From Gammaproteobacteria bacterium (GTDB taxonomy: Bacteria > Pseudomonadota > Gammaproteobacteria > GCA-001735895): 8,382 bases of DNA. The stretch spans positions 1-8,382 of the forward strand of contig JAPUFZ010000252.1 in assembly GCA_027293245.1 (NCBI GenBank), given 5' to 3'. The notes beneath the pieces are model-generated. The model saw only the letters and a program-made list of their open reading frames with translations. It had not been told where the DNA came from and made no database searches. Below, one piece after another: positions 1-7,982 of the stretch; within the stretch, counting starts at the first letter, position 1, and each line of letters starts with the position of its first letter. Position numbers and translations under genes: made by a program.

Positions 1-453
1 TTCTGTATTGTTTCAAGCGATAGTGATTTTACCAAACTGGCGTCCAGGATCAGGGAATCGGGATTGCTGGTGTATGGCTTTGGTGAAAAGAAAACGCCGT
101 CGGCATTTGTGGCAGCCTGCGACAAGTTTATTTACACAGAAGTGCTGCGAGGCAAAACCGATGCGAGTAAGGCGATAGTGAAAAAGACTACCAGCCAGTT
201 AAAACAGGAAACAAAACTGGTCAACCTGTTACGCAATGCGGTGGAAGCGGCCTCCGATGAAAGCGGCTGGGCGCATCTTGCCTCGGTCGGGAGTAATGTT
301 GCCAAGCAATCTTCAGAGTTTGACCCTCGTAACTATGGTTATTCAAAACTGGGTGACCTGGTGACCGCGACAGGGCTTTTTGATCGCGAGGAAAGAACCA
401 TGGGCGAGACTAATACGAAAGCGGTTTATATTCGTGATAAACGCAGGAAGTAA
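1..453 (+). CDS. NYN nuclease-domain / LOTUS (OST-HTH) protein, 5' end cut off by the window edge
   Basis: Frame 1 is open from the first base to a TAA at 451-453, giving 150 visible residues without the true start. The visible N-terminus (CIVSSDSDFTKLASRIRE, then GLLVYGFGEKKTPSAF and ACDKFIYTEVL) matches the second half of a NYN (LabA/PIN-like) domain; the Asp pair in SDSDF is the conserved acidic, probably metal-binding, site. After a lysine-rich linker, about residues 77-140 (LVNLLRNAVEAA, GWAHLASVG, FDPRNYGYSKLGDLV, GLFDREE) match an OST-HTH/LOTUS domain. In this family NYN is thought to cut RNA and LOTUS to bind RNA; the actual substrate is unknown. It ends in a basic tail (RDKRRK). It converges on ygiQ with a 37-base gap and no clear terminator. 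Domain identity is read from motifs; cellular role is not known. Confidence 0.85.
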   Translation, partial: FCIVSSDSDFTKLASRIRESGLLVYGFGEKKTPSAFVAACDKFIYTEVLRGKTDASKAIVKKTTSQLKQETKLVNLLRNAVEAASDESGWAHLASVGSNVAKQSSEFDPRNYGYSKLGDLVTATGLFDREERTMGETNTKAVYIRDKRRK

Positions 454-490
454 TTAAATCTCTGACTTCTGGTCCAGCGTTAACTTGGCT

Positions 491-2674
491 TCAGCTTTTT
501 CGCGGCGGCAGTCCTGTATGCTGAGTTAATATGCTGCCTTTTCTCGGCATTGAATTTTGCCCATGCTTTTTAGAGTAAGAGTTTTTTCTCCTCGGGCTAT
601 GATAGTTGCCCGACCGTAACGGTTGATGACTCGGAACTAACTGGTGCTTGCGATTTCCAATCAGGTCTTCCCGGCCCATCGCTTTTAAGGCCTCACGCAA
701 CATCGGCCAGTTTTCCGGGTCATGGTATCGCAGAAACGCCTTGTGCAACCGGCGCCGACGGTCACCTTTGGGCGTGGTCACTTGCTCGCTGTCTCTCTTC
801 ACGCGCTTCAACGGGTTCTTGCCGGTATGGTACATGGCGGTCGCAGTTGCCATCGGCGACGGATAAAAGTTTTGCACCTGGTCAGCCTTGAATCCGTTTT
901 GTTTTAGCCAGAGCGCGAGGTTCATCATGTCTTCATCGGTGGTGCCGGGATGCGCTGCGATAAAATAGGGAATCAGGTACTGCTTTTTACCGGCCTGTTT
1001 CGAGAATTTTTCAAACAGCGCTTTAAAGCGATCGTAACTTCCCATGCCGGGCTTCATCATTTTCGACAAGGGTCCCTGCTCGGTATGTTCGGGTGCAATT
1101 TTCAGGTAGCCGCCGACATGATGTTTCACCAGTTCTTCAACATATTCCGGTGATTCGATAGCAAGGTCATAACGTAGCCCAGAACTGATCAATACCTTTT
1201 TAATGCCTTTTAAGTTTCTGGCTCGGCGATAAAGATTAATCAGGGCAGAATGATCGGTATTGAGGTTTTCACAGATACCGGGATAGACGCAAGACGGGCG
1301 ACGGCAGGCCGCTTCGATTGATTTTGCCTTACAGGCGATGCGATACATATTGGCGGTTGGCCCACCGAGGTCGGATATTACGCCGGTAAACCCCGGTACC
1401 TTGTCCCGGATTTGTTCGATCTCGTCGATGATCGATTGCTCCGAACGATTTTGAATAATTCTGCCCTCGTGTTCGGTAATCGAACAAAAGCTGCAACCAC
1501 CGAAACACCCGCGCATGATGTTGATTGAAAAACGAATCATTTCATAAGCGGGAATTTTCTTGCCCGAATAAACCGGATGCGGTACCCGCGCATATTCCAA
1601 TCCAAAGACGTAATCCATTTCTTCGGTGGTCAGCGGAATGGGCGGGGGATTAAACCAGATTTTTTGACTACCCTGGTTCTGTACCAGCGCCATGGCATTT
1701 CCCGGGTTGGTTTCCAGGTGTAACACGCGATTCGCATGCGCGTACAAAACTGGGTCACGGCTAACGTCGTTGAACGATGGCAGGCGGATAACAGTTTTCA
1801 GTCGTTGATCCAGCCGATGCTGTATTTTTTGCAGTTTACCGGTTAACTCGACTGATTTGGTCGCTGGCTCGGAACCTGAGCCGGCAGCACAATTTTCCTG
1901 GTCGATAATGGCATAAGGACTGACTGGCTTTTCCAGCCGACCGGGCTTTTCGACATTGGTAGAGTCGAGAACGCGCCAGTCCTCCGGTAACTCCCGGATG
2001 AAAAAAGCCGACCCCCGAACATCGCGAATCTCTGAAATATCTTCGCCGCGTGCGAGACGGTGGGCAATATCTACGATTGCGCGTTCGCCATTGCCGTAAA
2101 TTAGCATGTCTGCCCTGGCGTCAGCCAGGATCGAGCGCCGAACCTTGTCCTGCCAGTAGTCGTAATGGGCGATTCGCCTTAACGAGGCCTCGATGCCGCC
2201 GATCAGGATCGGTACCCCTTTGTAGGCCTCGCGACAGCGCTGCGAGTAAACCACCGAACATCGGTCGGGTCTTCTGCCGCCAATATCATCGGGTGAGTAG
2301 GCATCGTCGGAGCGAATTTTTCGATCGGCTGTATAGCGATTAATCATCGAATCCATATTGCCCGCGGTTATTCCAAAAAAGAGATTGGGCCTGCCAAGGG
2401 TCTTGAATGGGTCGGCTGTATGCCAGTCGGGTTGAGCGATAATGCCAACCCTGAAGCCCTGGGCCTCGAGTAAGCGGCCAATGATCGCCATGCCGAAACT
2501 GGGATGGTCGACATAGGCATCGCCGGTGACAATGATAATGTCACAGCTATCCCAGCCCAATTGATCCATTTCCTCACGACTAATCGGCAGGAAGGGCGCC
2601 ACACCAAAGCATTCAGCCCAGTACATTGGATACTGATTTAGTGGCCTGGCATGGTTTGATAGTGTGATTTGCAT
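491..2674 (-). CDS. ygiQ: YgiQ family radical SAM protein
   Basis: The 727-residue product has nearly the length of E. coli YgiQ. Residues about 20-130 carry the YgiQ N-terminal signature ([56 protein letters not shown]). The radical SAM core begins near residue 380 with the cluster-binding CxxxCxxC at C390, C394 and C397 ([13 protein letters not shown]), followed by [12 protein letters not shown] and, further on, LKIAPEHTE and FIAAHPGTT. It should therefore bind a 4Fe-4S cluster and S-adenosylmethionine in the cytoplasm; the reaction is not established for this family. The last 40 or so residues form a polar, Lys/Arg-rich, probably disordered tail. The ATG at 2674 fits the homologous N-terminus; the ribosome site is weak (GAAAG about 7 bases upstream). 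It stands alone, 210 bases from hutG, with no evident functional link to histidine catabolism. Confidence 0.95.
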   Translation of the reverse strand: MQITLSNHARPLNQYPMYWAECFGVAPFLPISREEMDQLGWDSCDIIIVTGDAYVDHPSFGMAIIGRLLEAQGFRVGIIAQPDWHTADPFKTLGRPNLFFGITAGNMDSMINRYTADRKIRSDDAYSPDDIGGRRPDRCSVVYSQRCREAYKGVPILIGGIEASLRRIAHYDYWQDKVRRSILADARADMLIYGNGERAIVDIAHRLARGEDISEIRDVRGSAFFIRELPEDWRVLDSTNVEKPGRLEKPVSPYAIIDQENCAAGSGSEPATKSVELTGKLQKIQHRLDQRLKTVIRLPSFNDVSRDPVLYAHANRVLHLETNPGNAMALVQNQGSQKIWFNPPPIPLTTEEMDYVFGLEYARVPHPVYSGKKIPAYEMIRFSINIMRGCFGGCSFCSITEHEGRIIQNRSEQSIIDEIEQIRDKVPGFTGVISDLGGPTANMYRIACKAKSIEAACRRPSCVYPGICENLNTDHSALINLYRRARNLKGIKKVLISSGLRYDLAIESPEYVEELVKHHVGGYLKIAPEHTEQGPLSKMMKPGMGSYDRFKALFEKFSKQAGKKQYLIPYFIAAHPGTTDEDMMNLALWLKQNGFKADQVQNFYPSPMATATAMYHTGKNPLKRVKRDSEQVTTPKGDRRRRLHKAFLRYHDPENWPMLREALKAMGREDLIGNRKHQLVPSHQPLRSGNYHSPRRKNSYSKKHGQNSMPRKGSILTQHTGLPPRKS

Positions 2675-2884
2675 AAAGGCTTTCGATTCGGAGTCTGTCT
2701 ACTTCTAGCGTGATTTTACCCGAAACGGCCAGGTAGATGTTGGGAATCGATAAGTGCTATATTAAAAAACCCGGTTCATTTAAAACCTTTATTTATATGC
2801 TTTCGCAAAGGCGCTAGTGCTTCAATGCACGTCGTACCTTCGCGAGAGCCATATTTTCATCAATTATCCTCAGCAGCCTAATTG
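2675..2884. other. Non-coding gap between hutG and ygiQ
   Basis: No plausible ORF or RNA gene is visible in these 210 bases. The stretch is AT-rich in its centre (about 2755-2805). It should contain the end of the hutFHG transcript and the ygiQ promoter, both leftward, but no pair of -35/-10 boxes is convincing. The only terminator-like element is a 4-bp stem before a run of six T on the minus strand (2764-2787), which is too weak to call. Confidence 0.5.
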
Positions 2885-3667
2885 TCAGGGTGGATTAGAT
2901 AAAATGCTTTGCAATATATTGCGCAGGTAAATTCGAAGCATTTCAGCCTTGTCAATATCGTAACTCCAGGGTTCTTGTTCCTGCATATAATTACACTGCG
3001 CGAGCTCCATCTGTATGGCATGAAAACCAGCCTGCGGATTACCATAGTGACGCGTGGTCCAACCGCCTTTGAATCGACCATTGAGCACATGGGTGAAGTA
3101 AGCTTCCCGGGCGCAGGCAGCTTGTACGCAGGATTCAAGACCGCGGTTGCAAGACTGACTGTTATTGGTGCCAATATTAAAATCGGGTAATTTACCTTCA
3201 AACAGGTAAGGCACCAGTGAACGGATAGAATGACAGTCGTAGAGCACGACGTAGCCGTGTTTTTGATGAATTCTTTCGAGTTGTTCACGCAGCGCGTCAT
3301 GATAGGGCGCATGGAATTGTTGCTGGCGCTGCTGAATTTCATCTTCACCGGGTTGTTGGCCCGGTTTATAAATTGGCCTGCCGTCAAAAGTTGTTGTTGG
3401 GCACAGGCTCGTGGTGTTTTGGCCTGGATACAGTGACTCGTCGGATGGGTCGCGATTGGCATCAATCACATATCGATGAATCGGTGTGCGCACCACAGTG
3501 ACATCGTCGACGAGGCCATCGTAGAGACGGCTAATATGCCAGTCGGTGTCCGCTAGTGCCTGGCCGTGCGGGTTGAGCCGTTTGAGCAGGTCTGGCGGAA
3601 TTTCGGTACCGCCGTGTGGTTGAGCCAGCACCAGGGGGCTGTCACCAGTTTCTATATGAATCTTCAT
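2885..3667 (-). CDS. hutG: N-formylglutamate deformylase (last step of histidine degradation)
   Basis: HutG hydrolyses N-formyl-L-glutamate to L-glutamate and formate, ending the five-step pathway in the cytoplasm. The 260-residue length is usual. Family motifs run in order: [11 protein letters not shown] (residues 14-24), [11 protein letters not shown] (40-50), VIDANRDPS (67-75), [12 protein letters not shown] (142-153) with [14 protein letters not shown] after it, and [13 protein letters not shown] (197-209) followed by HAIQMELAQ (216-224). His18, His145 and the Glu of MELAQ are candidate metal or catalytic residues by family analogy. Its ATG overlaps the hutH stop in an ATGA, and no good Shine-Dalgarno precedes it, so translation is probably coupled to hutH. 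It is the last gene of the hutFHG unit. The pairing with hutF distinguishes it from the formiminoglutamase that is also called hutG in other bacteria. Confidence 0.95.
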   Translation of the reverse strand: MKIHIETGDSPLVLAQPHGGTEIPPDLLKRLNPHGQALADTDWHISRLYDGLVDDVTVVRTPIHRYVIDANRDPSDESLYPGQNTTSLCPTTTFDGRPIYKPGQQPGEDEIQQRQQQFHAPYHDALREQLERIHQKHGYVVLYDCHSIRSLVPYLFEGKLPDFNIGTNNSQSCNRGLESCVQAACAREAYFTHVLNGRFKGGWTTRHYGNPQAGFHAIQMELAQCNYMQEQEPWSYDIDKAEMLRIYLRNILQSILSNPP

Positions 3668-5214
3668 CGAGTATCGAGGGCCGGCAGTAGGTCGCCAGCT
3701 TCCGGTACCTCGGTGATTTCACGGTTCATCACCAGCTCTTTAACCAGGGCTATATCGTCAGCCATGTAGCGGTCTTGCTCGAGGCGTTTCACCCGTTTGC
3801 GTATAACCTGCATGACTTTGATTAACGCCGGGCTGGTCTTTATCGGAGCACGAAACTCGATTCCTTGCACGCTGGTGAGCAGTTCGATAGCGATGATACT
3901 GGCCAGGTTGTGGTTCATCGATTCAAGACGTCGCGCGGCATGGCAGGCCATGGAAACGTGATCTTCCTGGTTGGCACTGGTGGGCGTCGAATCGATAGAG
4001 CAGGGCATGGCCTTTTGCTTGTTTTCCGCCATCAGGGCGGCTGCGGTTACCTCGGCGATCATAAAACCTGAATTGAGTCCGGGGTCGGGTGAGAGGAAGG
4101 CGGGCAGGCCGAAACTCTGTGCCGGGTCGACGGTAATCGCGATGCGACGCTCGGTAATCGAACCGATTTCGGCAATTGCGAGCGCGCATTGATCGGCGGC
4201 AAAGGCCACCGGTTCAGCGTGGAAATTACCCCCTGATAAAATAGAGCCGTCTTCGACCACGACAATGGGGTTATCGGTCACTGCATTGGCTTCGATGACT
4301 AGTGTCTTACCGATTTGACGCAACAGATCAAGGCAGGCGCCCATGACCTGCGGCTGACAGCGGATGCTGTATGGATCTTGTACGCGTTCGTCATTTTCGC
4401 GGTGCGATTCGCGAATGTCCGAATCGTGCAACAAGCCCCGTAAGGTCGCCGCGGCGTCAATTTGTCCGGTTAAACCGCGTAAAGCGTGAATTTCGGGTCG
4501 AAATGGCGCGGTTGAGTCCATTAATGCATCGGTAGTCATGGCACCCGAAATCAACGCGGTCTGTGCCAGGTTCCAGCTGTCGAATAAGGCAGCGAGTGCC
4601 AGTGCGGTTGAAACCTGGGTGCCATTGATCATTCCCAGGCCTTCCTTGGGACCGAGTTCAATGGCTTGCAGCCCAGCCGCTTTGAGGGCCTCGGCTGCCG
4701 GCATGATATTCCCCCGATAGCTTGCGTAACCTTCACCGATAACCACAGCGGTGAGATGGGCAAGCGGTGCGAGATCACCGGAAGCGCCAACCGAACCTTT
4801 TTCCGGCACCACGGGCGTTAAACCCTTTTGTAAAAAAGACTCGAGTAACTTAATCAACTGCCAGCGGACGCCAGAGGCACCGCGGCCGAGTGACAGAATT
4901 TTAATTACCAAAACCATGCGTACGATTTTTTCCGGCAAGGGGTCGCCAACTCCGCAGCAATGCGAGAGAATTAAATTACGTTGTAACTCGGTGGTTTGTT
5001 GTGCCGGAATACGCGTACTGGCGAGTTTACCAAAGCCGGTATTAATGCCGTATACGGCTGTATCGCCGGCGGCCGCCTGCTGTACTATGGCTGCCGCGGC
5101 ATCGACCCGGGGTTTACAGGAATCGTCGAGGCAGATCTCAGGATCATGCCGATAAACGCGGCATAATGCATCCAGGGACATGGCCCCGGGTTTGAGTATG
5201 AGTTTTTCATTCAT
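3664..5214 (-). CDS. hutH: Histidine ammonia-lyase (histidase)
   Basis: HutH removes ammonia from L-histidine to give trans-urocanate, the committing step and source of the HutC inducer. The 516-residue product is normal for the family. The Ala144-Ser145-Gly146 triad in [15 protein letters not shown] is the self-cyclising sequence that forms the MIO electrophile. Other active-site segments are present: Y55GINTGFG, MINGTQ (N197), [15 protein letters not shown] (Q279, Y282, R285), GGNFHAEP (F331) and [12 protein letters not shown] (E417). No key residue is missing. The ATG at 5214 is 14 bases after the hutF stop; an AGGA overlapping that stop lies 12 bases upstream, a rather long spacing. Its stop overlaps the hutG start by 4 bases. 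It is the middle gene of the leftward hut unit. Confidence 0.97.
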   Translation of the reverse strand: MNEKLILKPGAMSLDALCRVYRHDPEICLDDSCKPRVDAAAAIVQQAAAGDTAVYGINTGFGKLASTRIPAQQTTELQRNLILSHCCGVGDPLPEKIVRMVLVIKILSLGRGASGVRWQLIKLLESFLQKGLTPVVPEKGSVGASGDLAPLAHLTAVVIGEGYASYRGNIMPAAEALKAAGLQAIELGPKEGLGMINGTQVSTALALAALFDSWNLAQTALISGAMTTDALMDSTAPFRPEIHALRGLTGQIDAAATLRGLLHDSDIRESHRENDERVQDPYSIRCQPQVMGACLDLLRQIGKTLVIEANAVTDNPIVVVEDGSILSGGNFHAEPVAFAADQCALAIAEIGSITERRIAITVDPAQSFGLPAFLSPDPGLNSGFMIAEVTAAALMAENKQKAMPCSIDSTPTSANQEDHVSMACHAARRLESMNHNLASIIAIELLTSVQGIEFRAPIKTSPALIKVMQVIRKRVKRLEQDRYMADDIALVKELVMNREITEVPEAGDLLPALDTR

Positions 5215-5226
5215 AACGGATTTATT

Positions 5227-5230
5227 TCCT
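5227..5230 (-). promoter_or_regulatory. Shine-Dalgarno of hutH overlapping the hutF stop codon
   Basis: On the minus strand the TAG stop of hutF runs directly into AGGAAA, with AGGA 12 bases before the hutH ATG. The overlap of stop and ribosome site suggests that ribosomes ending hutF help start hutH. The spacing is longer than optimal, so the site may be modest on its own. Confidence 0.5.
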
Positions 5231-6608
5231 AGTTGGCGAGCTCATCCAGGGTGCGCCTGAAATTGCTGGCGATGGCTTCTTCATCGGCGTGGCGGCCCTG
5301 ATCTATGACCTTTTCACCACCGACGTATACCGAACTCACCAGGTTCGCGTTACCGGAGAATATCCAGCTATCGATCAAATCATCTTCCGCCCGACCATAA
5401 AGACGCGGATGTTGATCATCGAGCAGGATAAAATCGCCACGATAGCCACTTTCGATACGACCAATTTTCCTGCCGCAGGCCTGGGCGCCACCGGCCAGTG
5501 CACCGTCGAGTAAATTGCGGCCAGTATTCCCCTGTTGCGTTGATACCAGTACGTTGCGATTGCGGGTAGCAAGGCGTTGACCGTATTCGAGCCAGCGCAA
5601 CTCCTCAATCGGGTCGATCGAAATATGGCTATCGGAGCCAATCGCCCAGCACCCATCGGCATTGAAATATTCGACCGCGTTGAAAAAACCATCGCCCAGA
5701 TTTGCCTCAGTGGTGGGGCATAAACCGGCAATACAGCCGCTTTTGGCCATTTTCGCGGTTTCTTCAGCGCTCATATGGGTCGCATGGATCAGGCACCAGT
5801 TGTGGTCGACTTCGAAGTGATCGAATAACCAGTCAACCGGGCGTTGTTGACTCCAGGCCAGGCAATCATCGACTTCTCTGGTTTGCTCGGCTATATGCAG
5901 ATGAATCGCCGCAAGCGTGTCGTCACAGCTATTGATGACATCTTTTAATAAAGACTGGCTGATTGCTCGTAGCGAGTGGGGCGCGATACCAACCGATGTG
6001 TTGGCATCGGTTTTTGCAGCTGCCTGCAACGAATCGACGATTTTTACAAAATCATCGCTATCATTGAGGAATCGCTTTTGACCGGCAAGAGGTTCTGCGG
6101 CGCCAAATCCGCCGTAACGGTATAACACCGGCAGTGCGGTGAAGCCGAGTCCAACCGTTGCGGCCGCATTCATGCATTGCAGGCTCATCTCAGCGCGATT
6201 AGCGTATGGCGTTCCGTCGATGGCGTGGTGCAAATATTGAAATTCACCAACACAGGTGTAACCCGCCTTTAACATCTCGAGGTAAAGCTGTGCACATATA
6301 TGGAATAGGTGTTCTGGTTGAATCCGCTCGAGGTAGTGATACATGACTTTGCGCCAGGTCCAGAAACTGTCTTTCGCGCCCTCGGCAGTCTGGCTTGCGC
6401 GTTCACCGAGGCCCGCCATAGCCCGCTGGTGGGCATGCGAATGTACGTTTGCAATGCCGGGAATAAGCACCGCTGCGCGCTCGCCGTCGCTATAGGTCAC
6501 GTCGGTAGCAACCTGTGCAATATTACCTTCGTCGTCGAGTCTTATTTCGACCGACTCGGCCCAGCCCTGCGGCAGCAGTGCCGATGACGACCAGATTTTT
6601 GCAACCAT
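5229..6608 (-). CDS. hutF: Formimidoylglutamate deiminase
   Basis: HutF deaminates N-formimino-L-glutamate to N-formyl-L-glutamate and ammonia, feeding HutG. The 459 residues match this amidohydrolase-superfamily member in length and order: the N-terminal [14 protein letters not shown] typical of HutF, the metal-binding HxH in [17 protein letters not shown] (H56, H58), APHSLRA (H211), IHLHIAEQ (H238, likely metal ligand), LIHATHM (H275, H278) and [23 protein letters not shown] (D326, the conserved metal-site Asp). The HutF-specific [13 protein letters not shown] and GVAPHSLRA-type motifs separate it from guanine deaminase and HutI. The ATG at 6608 has a good AGAAGG 7 bases upstream. It is the first gene of the leftward hutFHG unit and diverges from hutI across the operator region. 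Confidence 0.95.
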   Translation of the reverse strand: MVAKIWSSSALLPQGWAESVEIRLDDEGNIAQVATDVTYSDGERAAVLIPGIANVHSHAHQRAMAGLGERASQTAEGAKDSFWTWRKVMYHYLERIQPEHLFHICAQLYLEMLKAGYTCVGEFQYLHHAIDGTPYANRAEMSLQCMNAAATVGLGFTALPVLYRYGGFGAAEPLAGQKRFLNDSDDFVKIVDSLQAAAKTDANTSVGIAPHSLRAISQSLLKDVINSCDDTLAAIHLHIAEQTREVDDCLAWSQQRPVDWLFDHFEVDHNWCLIHATHMSAEETAKMAKSGCIAGLCPTTEANLGDGFFNAVEYFNADGCWAIGSDSHISIDPIEELRWLEYGQRLATRNRNVLVSTQQGNTGRNLLDGALAGGAQACGRKIGRIESGYRGDFILLDDQHPRLYGRAEDDLIDSWIFSGNANLVSSVYVGGEKVIDQGRHADEEAIASNFRRTLDELAN

Positions 6609-6615
6609 TATGAGA

Positions 6616-6621
6616 CCTTCT
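6616..6621 (-). promoter_or_regulatory. Shine-Dalgarno of hutF
   Basis: On the minus strand AGAAGG ends 7 bases before the hutF ATG, an ideal position that supports this start. The AGG falls in the loop of a possible 5-bp hairpin (arms TGAGA and TCTCA, 6611-6623). Confidence 0.65.
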
Positions 6622-6652
6622 CAGCACTCGATTTGCGAGTGAACAATGCGTT

Positions 6653-6667
6653 AGGGTTTTAAACCCT
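6653..6667. repeat. Perfect 15-base palindrome upstream of hutF
   Basis: AGGGTTT and AAACCCT flank a single central T. The symmetry is complete over seven bases each side and breaks beyond. It lies 44 bases upstream of the hutF start, in the likely promoter or leader of hutFHG, and differs in sequence from the HutC operator. It could bind a second regulator or fold in the leader transcript; its role is unknown. Confidence 0.55.
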
Positions 6668-6688
6668 GTTACTATTAAACAATAAGCC

Positions 6689-6717
6689 TTGCGATACCAG
6701 TGAATAAAGCGTAACAT
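6689..6717 (+). promoter_or_regulatory. Candidate sigma-70 promoter of hutI-hutC
   Basis: TTGCGA (6689-6694) and TAACAT (6712-6717) are separated by 17 bases; each matches the consensus at four of six positions. The predicted start would fall inside the HutC operator, so bound repressor would block initiation. The boxes are weak and this is an inference from position and spacing. Confidence 0.35.
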
Positions 6718-6735
6718 ACTTGTATATACAAGTAT
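6716..6735. promoter_or_regulatory. HutC operator (20-base perfect palindrome)
   Basis: ATACTTGTATATACAAGTAT is an exact inverted repeat, ten bases each side, and breaks at both flanks (C6715 against A6736). Its TGTATATACA core inside CTTG...CAAG is the form known for HutC sites in proteobacterial hut operons, and HutC is encoded two genes downstream. It sits 14 bases before the hutI ATG and 107 bases before the hutF start, where repressor would block the hutI-hutC promoter. Whether the same site also controls hutFHG, which lies further off, is not shown by the sequence. Urocanate is the known inducer that releases HutC. Confidence 0.88.
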
Positions 6736-6749
6736 AGAGTTCAGTGAAA

Positions 6750-7982
6750 ATGCCCCAAACCCTGTTCATCAATGCGCGTTTAGCCACTCTCAGCGGTGAT
6801 TCCGGTTATGCCCTGATCGATGACGCCGCTTTGCTGGTCGGTGACGACAAGATCGAATGGTTGGGATCAACCGAAGAAGCCAGGTCAATAGCCGGGGCCG
6901 AGCGGGTGGATTGTACGGGCAGGTTGATAACACCGGGGTTGATCGACTGTCATACACACCTGGTGTACGGCGGTGACCGGGCCGACGAGTTTGAGCTCAG
7001 GCTTGAGGGAGCCAGTTACCAGGAAATAGCGCAGCAGGGCGGCGGCATCCTGTCCACGGTGCACGCTACGCGTGCAGCGACCGAGGCAGAATTGCTGGTA
7101 CAGGCGATACCGCGTATCGAGCAATTACTCGCCGAAGGCGTCACCACGATTGAAATCAAATCAGGTTATGGGCTCGACCGCGATAATGAAATCAAGATGC
7201 TGCGTGTTGCTCAACGGCTGGGCAAGATTTACCCACTGCGAGTTCAAAAGACTTTTCTCGGTGCCCATGCACTGCCACCCGAATTTGAGGGGCGTGCGGA
7301 TGATTATATTAAAGAAGTTTGCGAAAGCATGTTACCCGCAGCGCAGGCACAGGGCCTGGTCGATGCGGTTGATATCTTTATCGAGTCGATAGGGTTTAGC
7401 GTGGCGCAGGCCGAGCGGGTTTTTGCTGTCGCAACCGGGCTGGGGTTACCGTTGAAGGCCCATGTCGAGCAACTGAGTGATCAAGGTGGCGCGGTAATGG
7501 CTGCCGGCAGGTCGGCCTTGTCGGTCGACCATATTGAATACCTGCAGGCGAACGATGTAGCGCATTTGGCCGCTAATAATACCGTTGCGGTACTGTTGCC
7601 GGGGGCCTTCTACGTGCTGCGTGAAACCCAGCTACCGCCGATCGAAGCCTTGCGCCGGCACCAGATTCCGATGGCTATAGCTACCGACGCCAATCCTGGC
7701 AGCTCCCCGGTCAACTCATTGTTACTGATTTTGAACATGGCCTGTACCCTGTTCCGACTAACACCGGCAGAGGCACTGCGGGGTGTCACTATCAACGCCG
7801 CGAAAGCACTCGGTCTGGATAAGCAGACTGGTTCCCTGGAAGTCGGCAAGCAGGCCGACCTGGTGGTCTGGGATATCGACAGGCCTTCACAACTGGCCTA
7901 TCAAATCGGCATAAATTCCTGTGCCGGGGTTATGCAGGCGGGCAACTGGCGCAAGCCCCTGGCTACCGGGGCGGCAACATGA
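6750..7982 (+). CDS. hutI: Imidazolonepropionase
   Basis: HutI hydrolyses 4-imidazolone-5-propionate to N-formimino-L-glutamate, supplying HutF. The product is 410 residues, normal for the family. It is an amidohydrolase-superfamily enzyme with all expected metal and catalytic motifs: TPGLIDCHTHLVYGGDR (H68, H70), GGGILSTV, EIKSGYGLD, FLGAHALPPE (H173), LKAHVEQLSDQGG (H238), DHIEYL (H261) and IATDANPGSSPVNSL (D313). I prefer the ATG at 6750 because the only purine-rich site (AGAG at 6736-6739) is 10 bases away; an in-frame GTG at 6744 would add two residues and sits too close to it. The gene lies just after the HutC operator and its TGA overlaps the hutC ATG, so hutI and hutC form one unit. 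Confidence 0.96.
   Translation: MPQTLFINARLATLSGDSGYALIDDAALLVGDDKIEWLGSTEEARSIAGAERVDCTGRLITPGLIDCHTHLVYGGDRADEFELRLEGASYQEIAQQGGGILSTVHATRAATEAELLVQAIPRIEQLLAEGVTTIEIKSGYGLDRDNEIKMLRVAQRLGKIYPLRVQKTFLGAHALPPEFEGRADDYIKEVCESMLPAAQAQGLVDAVDIFIESIGFSVAQAERVFAVATGLGLPLKAHVEQLSDQGGAVMAAGRSALSVDHIEYLQANDVAHLAANNTVAVLLPGAFYVLRETQLPPIEALRRHQIPMAIATDANPGSSPVNSLLLILNMACTLFRLTPAEALRGVTINAAKALGLDKQTGSLEVGKQADLVVWDIDRPSQLAYQIGINSCAGVMQAGNWRKPLATGAAT

Noticed and set aside
454..490. Terminator between the convergent NYN gene and ygiQ
   Set aside because: Only a very short symmetric piece (CTGG-T-CCAG) is present, with no adjacent T run in either direction.
2764..2787. Possible rho-independent terminator after hutG (minus-strand GGTT/AACC stem followed by six T)
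   Set aside because: The stem is only 4 bp with a 7-base loop and three G before the T run, and it is about 100 bases past the hutG stop; too weak to annotate.
2878..3465. A 195-residue minus-strand ORF overlapping hutG in another frame
   Set aside because: It lies almost wholly within hutG, shows no recognisable motif, and hutG has full family motifs across the same DNA; it is a shadow frame.
4751..5155. A 134-residue plus-strand ORF inside hutH
   Set aside because: It is antisense to the conserved hutH active-site region (including the MIO motif), without any recognisable domain or ribosome site.
6641..6743. Leftward promoter for hutFHG, sigma-70 or sigma-54
   Set aside because: The best sigma-70 pair (TTGTAT with TTTATT, 17 bases apart) is poor and partly inside the operator, and I saw no GG/GC pair typical of sigma-54; nothing is firm enough to call.
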